A DNA stretch of 64,000 bases from Kingella negevensis (GCF_030177895.1 NZ_CP123448.1:1364001-1428000); one strand, 5' to 3'. Shown: positions 26,945 to 36,322, counted from the stretch's first letter. Numbers and translations: made by a program. The notes: generated by a model not told the origin, from the letters alone.

Positions 26945-28831
26945 TTACTTCGCGTCCTTAAACCCACGCTTCAAATGCACCATCAACAACGCTACCGCAG
27001 CAGGGGTAATGCCCGAAATACGACTCGCTTGCCCCACTGTTTCAGGTTTGTGCTTATTCAATTTCTGCTGCACTTCCGCCGACAAACCTTTCACTTTCGC
27101 GTAATCAATATTTTCAGGCAGCCTTAACGTTTCAATATCACGGCGCGAATCAATTTCATCATTCTGACGGTCAATATAGCCTTGATATTTAACCTGAATT
27201 TCCACTTGCTCCACCACATCAGCAGGCAATGGATTTTCAGGCAACGCATTCGGCAACGTCATCAAGTTCGTATAATCCAAATTCGGACGGCGCAACAAAT
27301 CATGCAAATTTGCTTCACGGCTCAATTTTTGCCCGAATACGCGCTCTTGTTCGCTTTCAGGCAGCTTTTGCGGCGTGTACCAAGTGCCGCGTAAACGCTG
27401 AATTTCCCGCTCAATTTGCTCGCGTTTCGTTTCAAAATCGCGCCATTGCTGCTCGGAAACCAATCCAATTTGATAGCCCAATTCCGTCAAACGCATATCC
27501 GCATTGTCTTCGCGCAACTGCAAGCGATACTCGGCGCGGCTCGTGAACATACGATACGGCTCATTCACGCCTTTGGTAATCAAATCGTCCACCAACACGC
27601 CCAAATACGCTTGTTCGCGTCTCAACAACAAAGGGTCTTGTTCGCGCACAAATTGCACCGCGTTTGCGCCAGCCAATAAGCCCTGCGCGGCGGCTTCTTC
27701 GTAGCCTGTTGTGCCGTTGATTTGCCCTGCAAAAAATAAGCCACTAATCGTTTTGGTTTCCATGCTGGCTTTTAAATTGCGTGGGTCAAAATAGTCGTAT
27801 TCAATCGCGTAACCTGGGCGCAAAATGTGCGCGTTTTCCAAGCCTTTCATGCTGCGAACTAACGCTAATTGAATGTCAAACGGTAAACTGGTTGAGATGC
27901 CGTTTGGGTAATATTCGTGCGTGGTCAAGCCTTCGGGTTCTAGGAAAATTTGATGACTGTCTTTGTCGGCAAAACGGTTGATTTTGTCTTCAATAGACGG
28001 GCAATAGCGCGGACCCACGCCTTCAATTTTGCCTGTGAACATTGGGCTGCGGTCAAAACCACTGCGGATAATGTCGTGCGTTTGCGTGTTGGTATGGGTA
28101 ATCCAGCACGAAACTTGTTGCGGGTGCATGGCTGCGTTGCCGCGTACGGAAAACACAGGCACGGGCGAATCGCCAGCTTGTTCGGTTAATTGGGAAAAAT
28201 CAATCGTGCGTCCGTCAATGCGCGGTGGGGTGCCTGTTTTCAGTCTGCCTTGTGGCAAATTCAATTCGCGCAAACGTGCGCCGAGCGTTTTCGCGGCAGG
28301 GTCGCCAGCGCGTCCGCCTTCGTAATTTTCCAAACCGATGTGAATTTTGCCCGACAAAAATGTGCCAGCCGTCAAAACCACTGCGCGCGCTTTAAATTCC
28401 ACGCCCATCGCGGTTTGCACGCCTGAAATTTTGTCGCCGTCTAACGTAATATCGGTTACGGCTTGTTGGAATAATTCTAAATTTTCTTGGTTTTCCAACA
28501 TTTCGCGAATGGCGGCTTTATACAAAATGCGGTCGGCTTGGGCGCGAGTGGCGCGAACGGCTGCGCCTTTGCTGGCGTTGAGTCGGCGAAATTGAATGCC
28601 CGATTTGTCGGTTGCCAATGCCATTGCGCCGCCCAAAGCGTCCACTTCGCGCACCAAATGCCCTTTGCCGATGCCGCCAATGGCTGGATTGCACGACATT
28701 TGTCCGAGCGTTTCAATATTGTGGGACAGCAGCAGCGTTTGTGCGCCCATGCGTGCGGCGGCGAGTGCGGCTTCCGTGCCTGCGTGTCCGCCACCGACTA
28801 CAATCACGTCATATGTTTTGGGGTAAATCAT
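26945..28831 (-). CDS. mnmG: tRNA uridine-5-carboxymethylaminomethyl(34) synthesis enzyme MnmG
   Basis: A 628-residue FAD enzyme that, with MnmE, modifies the wobble uridine of several tRNAs. The FAD-binding motif [20 protein letters not shown] is at residues 8-27. [20 protein letters not shown] near residue 47 is the MnmG signature. The C-terminal region with [12 protein letters not shown] (about residue 545) binds MnmE. Length and order are normal. Confidence 0.98.
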   Translation of the reverse strand: MIYPKTYDVIVVGGGHAGTEAALAAARMGAQTLLLSHNIETLGQMSCNPAIGGIGKGHLVREVDALGGAMALATDKSGIQFRRLNASKGAAVRATRAQADRILYKAAIREMLENQENLELFQQAVTDITLDGDKISGVQTAMGVEFKARAVVLTAGTFLSGKIHIGLENYEGGRAGDPAAKTLGARLRELNLPQGRLKTGTPPRIDGRTIDFSQLTEQAGDSPVPVFSVRGNAAMHPQQVSCWITHTNTQTHDIIRSGFDRSPMFTGKIEGVGPRYCPSIEDKINRFADKDSHQIFLEPEGLTTHEYYPNGISTSLPFDIQLALVRSMKGLENAHILRPGYAIEYDYFDPRNLKASMETKTISGLFFAGQINGTTGYEEAAAQGLLAGANAVQFVREQDPLLLRREQAYLGVLVDDLITKGVNEPYRMFTSRAEYRLQLREDNADMRLTELGYQIGLVSEQQWRDFETKREQIEREIQRLRGTWYTPQKLPESEQERVFGQKLSREANLHDLLRRPNLDYTNLMTLPNALPENPLPADVVEQVEIQVKYQGYIDRQNDEIDSRRDIETLRLPENIDYAKVKGLSAEVQQKLNKHKPETVGQASRISGITPAAVALLMVHLKRGFKDAK

Positions 28832-28871
28832 GTGTGTACCTGTATCTCAATATTTCAGGCAGCCTGAAAAT

Positions 28872-28978
28872 TATAGTTGATTAAAATTGCAATGATACTG
28901 CGTTGCCAACGTCCTTATGTGCCTCACGCACACGGCGAGCGTTGTCGCCTTGTCTCATTTTTATTTTAACCAACTATG
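28872..28978. repeat. Correia-like element, nearly complete copy
   Basis: TATAGTTGATTAAAATTGCA at the left and the complement of TTTTATTTTAACCAACTATG at the right are terminal inverted repeats. The core reads CTGCGTTGCCAACGTCCTTA through GTTGTCGCCTTGTC, matching the cores at 2333 and 54227. About 107 bases, upstream of mnmG. Confidence 0.75.
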
Positions 28979-29156
28979 TTTTTTCAGGCTGCCTTTAAGT
29001 GTTTAAAAATTGGGGCGAATTGTACGCGTTTTCAGGCAGCCTGAAAATTGGGTTAAAATAAACCTATACAGGTAAGTGTTTCCCTGTATTGAAATAACAC
29101 GGCTTGCCGAAGAAACCCGCAATATAAATAATATTTTTAGGCGCTGCTATTAAAAC

Positions 29157-29194
29157 GATGAGCGATGTTTCTATTTACAAAAACATCGCTCATC
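29157..29194. repeat. Isolated 14-base perfect hairpin
   Basis: GATGAGCGATGTTT and AAACATCGCTCATC flank a 10-base loop; TATTTT follows. It resembles a terminator but no gene ends just before it on the plus strand. The 28832-29292 stretch otherwise holds uptake sequences and two repeat elements and no gene. Confidence 0.45.
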
Positions 29195-29227
29195 TATTTT
29201 CGGGCTACCTGAAAGATTAAAAGAAAC

Positions 29228-29248
29228 GGTGCGCGGGGCGCACCCTAC
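29228..29248. repeat. GTAGG element, short copy 5
   Basis: GGTGCGCGGGGCGCACC followed by CTAC is the complement of a GTAGG copy with a GC-rich hairpin. Confidence 0.45.
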
Positions 29249-29292
29249 TATTTTCAGGCTGCTTTAGTTTTAACCAATTTAGTTTTAACCAA

Positions 29293-30360
29293 TTAAGCAA
29301 ACACACTTTGCGCATTCAACACCGACAGGATAAACACTCAAACGATAATTGCCACCACCGCTAAAACCGTCGTCAGCCAAGACGCTTTCTTTGTCATAGT
29401 TAATCGCATACGCAACAGCAACGGTTGCTGGCGGCGTTGCCAACATAATGGTTACAGCAAACACAGCAGCGTAGTTCAAGCTGAAACCCATGCCCCCAAA
29501 CATCGCGTTGAACAAATACATAATCACCAAGAAAATCGGCGGTACAACAACCAATTTCATCACGGCGTAAATCCAAACGGCTTTTTCTTTCCCGGCTTCT
29601 TTGATTGAGATAGACGCTAAAGTCATACCAATCGCCAACCAAGCCAAAGGCGAAGACAAATCGCCCAAGTATTTAAAGCCTTTGAACACCCAAGGCAAAG
29701 TGCAAAGTTTGGTCGATACGGTAGAACGCCACTTGCGCTGTGGTAGCTGGCACTAATTCGCCTTTCACCACTTTCGCCGCAACCGCTACTTCCACTTTCG
29801 GCATATAAGGTTGCAACATCCACAAGATGAAACCAGCAAAAGTCGCAATCACAATTGGGTTCAAGAAAATCGTTTTCAGATGCTTTTTCTCGAACTTCGC
29901 GCCACTCATCACAATCAAAGCGTATGAATACAAGAATACGCGATAGGCAATGTTGAACAAGTTGGCGTACAAAGTGCCTGCTGGCAAAATCGCATTGATA
30001 ATCGGCAAACCAAAAAACGTGGTTGAACCAAAAATCGTCAGCATACGCAACGTGTCTTTTTTGTCGCCTTTGTATTGTGGGTACAACACAAAAGACAGGG
30101 CAATCAACAGCAAACATGCAATAAAACCAAACACAAACACACTCAAACCATTTTTAAAAGTCTGGTCGTCAATTTTGGTCATAAACGCGTTGAACACCAA
30201 AAATGGCAACGTTACATTCAGCAGCAACGCTGCTCAACACTTTCGCGCCATTTTCCGCCACGATATTCGCTTTGCGAGCGTAATAGCCCAAGCCAATCAC
30301 GAAAATCGTAGAGAACACCGCGCCGAGCAAACCATTGTCACTCAGAATTTTTAACATCAT
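29293..30360 (-). pseudogene. AEC-family transporter (malate/auxin efflux carrier type), frameshifted
   Basis: Three overlapping frames on the minus strand together spell one permease of roughly 350 residues: MMLKILSDNGLLGAVFSTIF at the start, then MLLNVTLPFLVFNAFMTKID and TTFFGLPIINAILPAGTLYA in a second frame, then PLAWLAIGMTLASISIKEAG and VTIMLATPPATVAVAYAINY in a third. The normal C-terminus (WLTTVLAVVAIIV ... SVLNAQSVFA) lies in another frame again and has a TGA in it. At least three frameshifts near 30200, 29690 and 29380 make it non-functional. The family usually exports organic anions; next to a D-2-hydroxyacid dehydrogenase gene, a lactate-like substrate is conceivable. Confidence 0.85.
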
Positions 30361-30380
30361 ATCCCTGAGCTAACTCCCGA

Positions 30381-31385
30381 TTATTTCAACACGCTGTTTG
30401 TCAAAGTGCCAGCCGTTAAAACTTCGTTCAAATTGTCGTAGCTGGTTTCAATCATGTTCGACAAGGCTTCATCGGTGTTTGAACCCACGTGCGGCGTAAT
30501 CAAAACTTTTGGATACAAGTTAATCAATTCTTGAACGTCAGCATCTGGCACATCGTTCAAGCTATCAAATTTTTTGAAGAAGAACTTGGTTTCTTCTGGC
30601 AACACGTCCGTGCCGAAACCTGCCAATTTGCCTGATTTAATCGCAGCCACAATTGCCGCGTTGTCTTGCAATTCGCCGCGAGCCGTGTTCACCAAAATCG
30701 CGCTGTCTTTCATTTTTGCCAAGAAATCCGCGTTAATCATTTTATCGTTTTCGCCTTTGAAATACGGAACGTGTACGCTTACAACATCACATTGCGCCAA
30801 CAATTCGTCCATTTCCAAGAACGTTACCACTTCTTTAGCGGCATCTGATTGGAACACGTCAAAGCCGTAAACCTCTGCGCCCAAGCCTTTAAACAATTTA
30901 GCTTCAGTCAAACCGATGCGACCTGTCCCTAAAATACCCACTTTGCAGTTGCGGATTTCTTTGCTGAACATGATTGGGGTTACGCGGAAATCCAAGCCGT
31001 GTGTGTGGTCTACGGTGTAAGCCACGTTACGCAACAAAGACATCGCCAAAGTTAAAGCCAATTCTGCAATCGCATTTGGTGAGTAAGATGGCACACGCGC
31101 CACTTGCAAGCCCAATTCTTTTGCGGCTTCTAAATCAATGTGATTGAAACCGACTGTGCGTGTGAACGCGTATTTGATGCCCCAGCTTGCTAGTTTTTCC
31201 AAGTTTTGGCGGTCGCCTTTACAGTTGCCACGGAAAATCACGGCATCGCTGCCTTTGGCTTCTTCAATGTTGTCGTGTGTGCAGAGGCTTTCAACCAGAT
31301 TCAGTTCGTAGCCATATTTGTTCAATTTTTTGAAAAATTCGACTTCGTTTGGGCGTACGCCGTAGCAGGTTACTTTGAAAGTCAT
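30381..31385 (-). CDS. D-isomer-specific 2-hydroxyacid dehydrogenase (D-lactate dehydrogenase-like)
   Basis: A 334-residue NAD-dependent enzyme reducing a 2-oxoacid, most likely pyruvate, to the D-hydroxyacid. The cofactor motif VGILGTGRIGLTEAKLFKGL is near residue 148. The catalytic trio is present: Arg in LVNTARGELQDN near residue 234, Glu in VLPEETKFF near residue 263 and His in ITPHVGSNTDEA near residue 297. The N-terminal half (VIFRGNCKGDRQNLEKLASW) is typical of D-lactate dehydrogenases. Substrate is inferred. It precedes the broken AEC permease and has a 9-of-10 FNR-like site upstream, fitting anaerobic use. Confidence 0.85.
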   Translation of the reverse strand: MTFKVTCYGVRPNEVEFFKKLNKYGYELNLVESLCTHDNIEEAKGSDAVIFRGNCKGDRQNLEKLASWGIKYAFTRTVGFNHIDLEAAKELGLQVARVPSYSPNAIAELALTLAMSLLRNVAYTVDHTHGLDFRVTPIMFSKEIRNCKVGILGTGRIGLTEAKLFKGLGAEVYGFDVFQSDAAKEVVTFLEMDELLAQCDVVSVHVPYFKGENDKMINADFLAKMKDSAILVNTARGELQDNAAIVAAIKSGKLAGFGTDVLPEETKFFFKKFDSLNDVPDADVQELINLYPKVLITPHVGSNTDEALSNMIETSYDNLNEVLTAGTLTNSVLK

Positions 31386-31474
31386 GATAGATTTCCTTGA
31401 ATGGAGTGGTTAAAAAATTTTATGTAATTTTATACCAACTGTGCTTATTCATATAACATAAATATCCATTTATG

Positions 31475-31488
31475 CTGATGATTATCAA
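31475..31488. promoter_or_regulatory. Candidate FNR site upstream of the D-2-hydroxyacid dehydrogenase gene
   Basis: On the minus strand TTGATAATCATCAG matches TTGAT-N4-ATCAA at nine of ten positions. A TATATG -10 candidate lies about 28 bases downstream on that strand. The centre is about 96 bases before the start codon. Confidence 0.5.
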
Positions 31489-31548
31489 ATTTTGCGCTAT
31501 AAAATAGCGTGAATGGTTTTCAGGCTGCATTTAATTACTCTAAATACA

Positions 31549-31585
31549 CAAGCAGCCTGAAAACTATTTTTCAGGCTGCTTTTTC
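31549..31585 (-). terminator. Terminator after the duplicated cysteine protein
   Basis: AAGCAGCCTGAAAA and TTTTCAGGCTGCTTTTT pair; on the minus strand it follows the stop at 31587. Confidence 0.75.
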
Positions 31586-31586
31586 T

Positions 31587-32426
31587 TTAATTCGACAAAT
31601 CTTCAATCACATGAATGTGGTATTCGCATTTATCTTCTTTGCATTGCACCATTTTGGCTTCCACTTCGTATGTGCCGTCTTGTTTAATGGCTTGCGTAAA
31701 CAATGGGAACACATCATCAGAAGTGTCTTCTTCAATCGTTTTGCCGTTTTGCGACAATTTCAAATCAATATTGTCGCATTGGATTGGCGCACAATCGGCG
31801 TAAAAACGGTATTTTTTATCGGCTTTCAATGGCACGCTGAGCGTTTTGCTTTCGCCTGTGGCTAAAGTGCTGCGGTCGTACACCACTTCGCCCTCGCTGC
31901 TGTTGCTCGCAGAAATCAAATTAGATGTGCGTTGTTGTTTCAGATATTCGTCTGGACTGAGTGTGTCGGGGTCTTCAGAAAATTCTTCGGCTTCTGCTTT
32001 GCCTAGATTCACGACATCTACATGATACGCGCAGCCGCTTTTGGTTGTGCAAGCTGCCATGGTGGCGTGAACGGCGTAGGTTTGGGTTTTGCTCGGTGTG
32101 ATGTTGAGCATGGGAATGTCGTCATCGCCGTAATCTTTGTCAATCACTTCGCCATTAGCAAACAAACCCAAATTCAGGTCGGAACAGTTGTCATCACAAT
32201 CGCCGTAAATGCGGTAGTTCGCGCCTTTGGTTAGGCGGACGGTATGCGTGGCGGTTTTGCCTTGCGCGAGTTTGCTGCGTTTGTAATACGCGCTGGCTTG
32301 TTTGGCTGGCAAGCTGCTGCGTGTGAGATTGGCTTGATGTTCGTGTGATAAATCATCTGCGGCGAATGCGGTTTGGCTGAATGCGCTGGCAAACGAAAAC
32401 GCGGTTAATAATGCGATTTTTTTCAT
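31587..32426 (-). CDS. Secreted protein with two tandem cysteine-containing repeats, function unknown
   Basis: A 279-residue protein not recognised by name. MKKIALLTAFSFASAFSQTA ... FAA is a signal peptide cut near residue 22. Two homologous units of about 90 residues follow. The first runs from KLAQGKTATHTVRL through RIYGDCDDNCSDLNLGLFAN to GCAYHVDVVNL. The second runs from TLATGESKTLSVPL through RFYADCAPIQCDNIDLKLSQ to KCEYHIHVIED. Each has four Cys at matching places, suggesting paired disulphides, and an acidic DDDIP/SDDVFP segment. The beta-rich pattern resembles pre-peptidase C-terminal type modules. Probably periplasmic or exported; no neighbour indicates its job. Confidence 0.75.
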   Translation of the reverse strand: MKKIALLTAFSFASAFSQTAFAADDLSHEHQANLTRSSLPAKQASAYYKRSKLAQGKTATHTVRLTKGANYRIYGDCDDNCSDLNLGLFANGEVIDKDYGDDDIPMLNITPSKTQTYAVHATMAACTTKSGCAYHVDVVNLGKAEAEEFSEDPDTLSPDEYLKQQRTSNLISASNSSEGEVVYDRSTLATGESKTLSVPLKADKKYRFYADCAPIQCDNIDLKLSQNGKTIEEDTSDDVFPLFTQAIKQDGTYEVEAKMVQCKEDKCEYHIHVIEDLSN

Positions 32427-32556
32427 GTATTTGCCCTCTCGGTAGGCGATTAAAGTTATGTCATCTTAAGTTAAATATAGATAATTTGCAAAGTTTTCAG
32501 GCTGCCTGAAACGTGGTTTAAAATACGGTTTTTATGATGAATTAGAATGGTTTGTG

Positions 32557-33924
32557 ATGAATTTTGTGAATACGAAAATTTCGCGGTGGATTCGTTATAT
32601 TTGGGTGCATAAAGTGCGCCAATTTCATCGGCTGTCGCATAAGTGGGTGGCATTGTTTTATTCGTTTGTGGGCGCGACTTTGGTGGCAGCTTCGGCGATG
32701 TTGTTCGCACATATGGCAGAATTTGCGCTGGAATGGAATACGCGATTGGTGAAACAATTTCCTTGGTTTGCGTGGGTGGCGTTACCTTTGGGTTTGCCTG
32801 TGATTTTGTGGTTTACGCGGCGGTTTGCGCCTTACACTTCAGGCAGTGGCATTCCGCAAGTGTTGGCTTCGTTGGCGTTGCCGTATGGTCAGCCGAAAAA
32901 ACGGGCGGTGCGCTTTCGGGAGACGCTCTACAAAATTCCGCTCACGTTTTTGGGTATGCTGGCAGGTGCGTCGATTGGGCGCGAAGGTCCTTCGGTGCAA
33001 GTGGGCGCGGCGGTGATGGCTTCTTGGGGGCGTTGGTGCAGAAAACGGCAGTTGGCGTTTATTGGTCTGCAAGACAATGATTTGCTGGCGGCTGGCGCGG
33101 CAGGTGGTTTGGCGGCGGCGTTTAATGCACCGTTGGCAGGCGTAATTTTTGCGATTGAGGAACTGGGGCGCGGCGTGATGTTGCGCTGGGAACGCAAAAT
33201 TTTTCTATGCATTTTAATGGCGGGTTTTGTTCAGGTGGCGATGAATGGCAACAATCCGTATTTTTATGGGTTTTATGGCAAACCTATTGAAAATATGCTG
33301 ATGTGGGCGGTGCTGGGCGCGTTGATTTGCGGTGTGGCTGGCGGTTTGTTTGCGCGATTTTTGTTTAAGGGCGTTACTTGGGTTGTGCCGAAAAAAAGCC
33401 GCGCTTGGGTGGGCAATCATCCGTTTATTATGGCGGCGATTTTGGGTGTGCTGCTGGCGGCGATTGGCACGCTAAACAGTAGCGACACTTACGGCACGGG
33501 TTATCAGCAAGTTTCTGCGGCGTTGCGTGGCACTTATGACGCGCCTGTGGGCGTGGCAGTCGGCAAATGGTTGGCGACGGTGTTTTCTTATTGGGCGGGG
33601 ATACCAGGCGGCATTTTCACGCCGTGTTTGTCGATTGGCGCGATGATTGGGCAACAGTTGGCGGATTTGAACCAGTTGGGCGGTGCGTCTAATGTGTTGG
33701 TATTGCTGTGCATGGCAGGATTTTTGTCGGGCGCGACGCAATCGCCTTTAACGGCGAGTGTGGTGGTGATGGAAATGACGGGTAGTATTAACTTGCTGAT
33801 TTGGTTGCTGCTGTGTTCGCTGATTGCAACGGTGGTTTCACGCCAGTTCTGCCCGAAACCGTTTTATCATGCAGCGTCTGTGCGGTTTCGTCAGCGTGTG
33901 ATGACGGAATGTGAGAGTAAATAG
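32557..33924 (+). CDS. clcA: CLC-family chloride channel/antiporter
   Basis: A 455-residue inner-membrane protein with about 10-12 hydrophobic segments. The selectivity motifs are visible: SGSGIPQVLAS near residue 94, AGASIGREGPSVQVGAAVMA near residue 133 and GIPGGIFTPCLSIGAMIGQQ near residue 348. The Glu in GREGP is the gating residue that permits H+/Cl- exchange. ATG 32557 is chosen over the adjacent GTG at 32554. No CBS domains follow. Gene symbol by family, not by proven orthology. Confidence 0.92.
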   Translation: MNFVNTKISRWIRYIWVHKVRQFHRLSHKWVALFYSFVGATLVAASAMLFAHMAEFALEWNTRLVKQFPWFAWVALPLGLPVILWFTRRFAPYTSGSGIPQVLASLALPYGQPKKRAVRFRETLYKIPLTFLGMLAGASIGREGPSVQVGAAVMASWGRWCRKRQLAFIGLQDNDLLAAGAAGGLAAAFNAPLAGVIFAIEELGRGVMLRWERKIFLCILMAGFVQVAMNGNNPYFYGFYGKPIENMLMWAVLGALICGVAGGLFARFLFKGVTWVVPKKSRAWVGNHPFIMAAILGVLLAAIGTLNSSDTYGTGYQQVSAALRGTYDAPVGVAVGKWLATVFSYWAGIPGGIFTPCLSIGAMIGQQLADLNQLGGASNVLVLLCMAGFLSGATQSPLTASVVVMEMTGSINLLIWLLLCSLIATVVSRQFCPKPFYHAASVRFRQRVMTECESK

Positions 33925-33968
33925 TTTTTCAGGCTGCGTTAGAGATACAATAACGCAGCCTGAAAATA
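33925..33968 (+). terminator. Terminator after clcA
   Basis: TTTTCAGGCTGCGTT and AACGCAGCCTGAAAA form the stem around AGAGATACAAT. Its right arm is part of the 28-base repeat flanking the next insertion sequence. Confidence 0.7.
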
Positions 33969-33975
33969 TTTTGGG
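33948..33975 (+). repeat. 28-base direct repeat, left of IS1-family copy 2
   Basis: Starts CAATAACGCAGCCTGAAAAT and ends TTTTGGG. It matches 34781-34808 at 27 of 28 positions (T versus C at position 22) and its last two bases are the first two of the insertion sequence. Confidence 0.8.
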
Positions 33976-34780
33976 TGGTGTCCTGAAAAGTGTGCTGTAA
34001 AACTAAACAATGCCAAAATGAATATCAAAGAAAGCCAAATCAAAAACTTTCTTGTGATAAAACATACTTTTAGAAAAGCAACACGTTTTTCTAAACGCTC
34101 GCCTTACTTTGTGCCGTAAACGACAGTTATTACCCTCAATGCCAACTGTGTGTTGCTTACCAACTAGATGCCATTCTTCATTTGAAAAGACATTTAAAAA
34201 TGCAGCCCAGTCGTCGGTCGCCATTCTGTCATAGGTTACACGCAACTCTTTCAAACGCCGTTTGAGTGCTCGCGCTGTTGCTAAATCGCGCTTACCCCAA
34301 ACGTAAGCGACAATTTCGCCACTTTCTCTGTGATAGGCATAGACTAGCCACACTTTATTAGACTTGTTACCGACAAATGTCCAAAACTCGTCTATTTCAA
34401 GTGTAGAGTAATGTTTTTGTTTAGGAAATGGCTCAAACTCATGGCGTTTTAAGGCAGCCTGAACTTTGTCTTTGCTGTAACCCGTAATTGCTGCAATATC
34501 GCGAATGCCACAACCTCTAACGGTCATTCTCCAAACCTGTTCATCAGCTTTGGAATGACAACCCTTATAGGTAAGGTTATGGTCGCCAATAAAATTACGG
34601 CAGCAATCTTTACAAAAATACTTTTGTTTACGATTGCCAGAGTAGCCATTTTTCTTTATATTTTGTCCTTGGCAGCGAGGACAAGTTAGAGTTATTTCTG
34701 TTTTCACACATTCAATAATACTCTGTTCTCGCTGCTTTTTTATTGCTTATTTTTTACAGCACACTTTTCAGGACATCACC
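33974..34780 (-). mobile_element. IS1-family insertion sequence, copy 2 (807 bp)
   Basis: Same length and termini as the copy at 2861-3667, except that the right end reads CATCACC instead of CACCACC. No 8-base target duplication is present; instead both sides carry a 28-base near-identical repeat. It separates clcA from a glycosyltransferase gene. Confidence 0.92.
34003..34707 (-). CDS. IS1-family transposase, copy 2
   Basis: A 234-residue protein identical to the first copy apart from three residues: TCPRCQG for ICPRCQG, RESGEIV for RESDEIV and DRMATDDW for DRIATDDW. The zinc ribbon and the D, D, E catalytic residues (LEIDEFW, ATDDW, GIEGNN) are intact. The near identity shows recent spread within this genome. 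Confidence 0.93.
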   Translation of the reverse strand: MKTEITLTCPRCQGQNIKKNGYSGNRKQKYFCKDCCRNFIGDHNLTYKGCHSKADEQVWRMTVRGCGIRDIAAITGYSKDKVQAALKRHEFEPFPKQKHYSTLEIDEFWTFVGNKSNKVWLVYAYHRESGEIVAYVWGKRDLATARALKRRLKELRVTYDRMATDDWAAFLNVFSNEEWHLVGKQHTVGIEGNNCRLRHKVRRAFRKTCCFSKSMFYHKKVFDLAFFDIHFGIV

Positions 34781-34808
34781 CAATAACGCAGCCTGAAAAT
34801 ACTTTGGG
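34781..34808 (+). repeat. 28-base direct repeat, right of IS1-family copy 2
   Basis: CAATAACGCAGCCTGAAAAT followed by ACTTTGGG, beginning exactly where the right inverted repeat ends. It continues into the ribosome binding site of the glycosyltransferase gene. Confidence 0.8.
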
Positions 34809-34817
34809 AGACCATAA

Positions 34818-35792
34818 ATGACGACTTCTGTTTATTATCTATTGAATGCACTCGCGCGGCGTGGCGGCACTTATGTAATGTTCGACCATATCCGCACACT
34901 TCGCAAACATAACATCAACGCACAATTTTTATTTGTCGGCAGCGACTGGCCAGGCTTTGAAGAAAACTTACGCACACTCAATGCTGCCGATGTTCCCGTG
35001 GCACAAATCAACGAAGTCCACGTAAAAGGTGATTTTGAACGCGCATGGTTTATCGCCCCTGAAACCTTGTCTTACACGCACTATATTCAGCCTCTAAACA
35101 TTCAAAACCTAGTCTTGCACAACCAAAATCCACTTTATACGCATTACTACGCTGACGACGCAAAACAGATTAACGCGCAACCCAATCTAAAACGAATAAT
35201 TGTGCCAAGCCATTACACCAAATGGAAATTGCAAGACATGGGCATTAATAGACCGATTGATGTCGTGTTGCCCTATATTCCTGATATTTTTCAGGCTGCC
35301 GAAAAACCAAAAGATTGCATTAACATTACTTGCTACACCAGTAAACGCGCTGATGAAATCAAATTAATTCAGTTTTATTTTGAATCCTTGCGCGGCACAT
35401 TGCCCATGCCTGTAAACTTCTTCAGCATTTCAGGTTCACGCGAAGACATCGCGCAAGCTATGGCAAAATCACACATTTTTCTGTCGCTCGCCAAAAACGA
35501 ATCGCTGGGTTTAATGGCATTGGAAGCCATGGCTTCAGGCTGCCATATGGTCGGGTTTTCAGGGTTTACCGAATTTGAACGCAACGATTGCTTAAGCCCA
35601 TCCAACGGCGATTGGGTGCAAGAGGGCGAATATCACGCCTTAGCCAAAAAATTGGAACAGGCGATTTTTCAGGCTGCGTCAGGTTTGCCCAACCCCATTA
35701 TTCAAGCAGGACAAAATATGGTGAATCAGCGTTATCGTTATCCACAGTTTGAAGCAGCTTTGCTGCAAGCGATTGGGCATTTAGCCGCATAA
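34818..35792 (+). CDS. Glycosyltransferase, GT4-like (GT-B fold)
   Basis: A 324-residue cytoplasmic or membrane-associated glycosyltransferase of unknown acceptor. The N-terminal half holds RRGGTYVMFDHIRTLRKHNI, a Rossmann-like start. The C-terminal donor half has the SHIFLSLAKNESLGLMALEA motif with the spaced Glu pair (E...E) of retaining GT-B enzymes near residue 227, followed by MASGCHMVGFSG. GGGAG precedes ATG 34818. A role in surface polysaccharide or lipooligosaccharide is inferred only from the family. Two uptake sequences inside the gene encode IFQAAE and IFQAAS. Confidence 0.8.
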   Translation: MTTSVYYLLNALARRGGTYVMFDHIRTLRKHNINAQFLFVGSDWPGFEENLRTLNAADVPVAQINEVHVKGDFERAWFIAPETLSYTHYIQPLNIQNLVLHNQNPLYTHYYADDAKQINAQPNLKRIIVPSHYTKWKLQDMGINRPIDVVLPYIPDIFQAAEKPKDCINITCYTSKRADEIKLIQFYFESLRGTLPMPVNFFSISGSREDIAQAMAKSHIFLSLAKNESLGLMALEAMASGCHMVGFSGFTEFERNDCLSPSNGDWVQEGEYHALAKKLEQAIFQAASGLPNPIIQAGQNMVNQRYRYPQFEAALLQAIGHLAA

Positions 35793-35794
35793 CT

Positions 35795-35837
35795 TTTCAG
35801 GCTGCATTTTGAAACTTCAGAATGCAGCCTGAAAAGT
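35795..35837 (+). terminator. Terminator after the glycosyltransferase gene
   Basis: CTTTTCAGGCTGCATT and AATGCAGCCTGAAAAG form a 16-base perfect stem around TTGAAACTTCAG. Confidence 0.7.
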
Positions 35838-36058
35838 TAATTACATGTATCAACAGCCAAATAGTTCATTTGATTGATGCAAAATCACCATGTAGTCTAT
35901 TGTAATAATAAGAAAATCAAGACTATACTAACGATACGGTTGGCAGTTTTTATTATTTTGTCTATCAGTGGTTTGAATGATAGTGGACGCACATCAAGGA
36001 GCAACATCATGGCAAAAGATTTAAGAACCTGTATTCACAAAAATGATAAAATATCTTT

Positions 36059-36322
36059 ATGACTAGAAAATCCTACCCAACAGACTTAACAGATGCCCAA
36101 TGGCAAGCGATTGAGCCACATTTTAACCAGCTACGCCACTACAAATGGGATAAACGTCAATTAGTGAATGCCGTTTTGTACATCACCAAAACAGGTTGCC
36201 AATGGCGTATGCTGCCCAATGATTTTCCACCTTATTCAACCGTATGGAGTTTCTATCGCAGAGCCAATCAATCAGGCTTATGGGATAGAATTCTTTTGGC
36301 ATTGATTCAAAAAAACGTTTAA
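36059..36322 (+). CDS. IS5-family transposase, first reading frame
   Basis: An 87-residue N-terminal part (DUF4096 type) with WQAIEPHFNQLRHYKWDKRQ and GCQWRMLPNDFPPYSTVWSF, the DNA-binding half. It ends at TAA 36320-36322 six bases after a slippery A-AAA-AAC at 36310-36316, which would let a share of ribosomes slip back one base and join the second frame. Confidence 0.9.
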   Translation: MTRKSYPTDLTDAQWQAIEPHFNQLRHYKWDKRQLVNAVLYITKTGCQWRMLPNDFPPYSTVWSFYRRANQSGLWDRILLALIQKNV

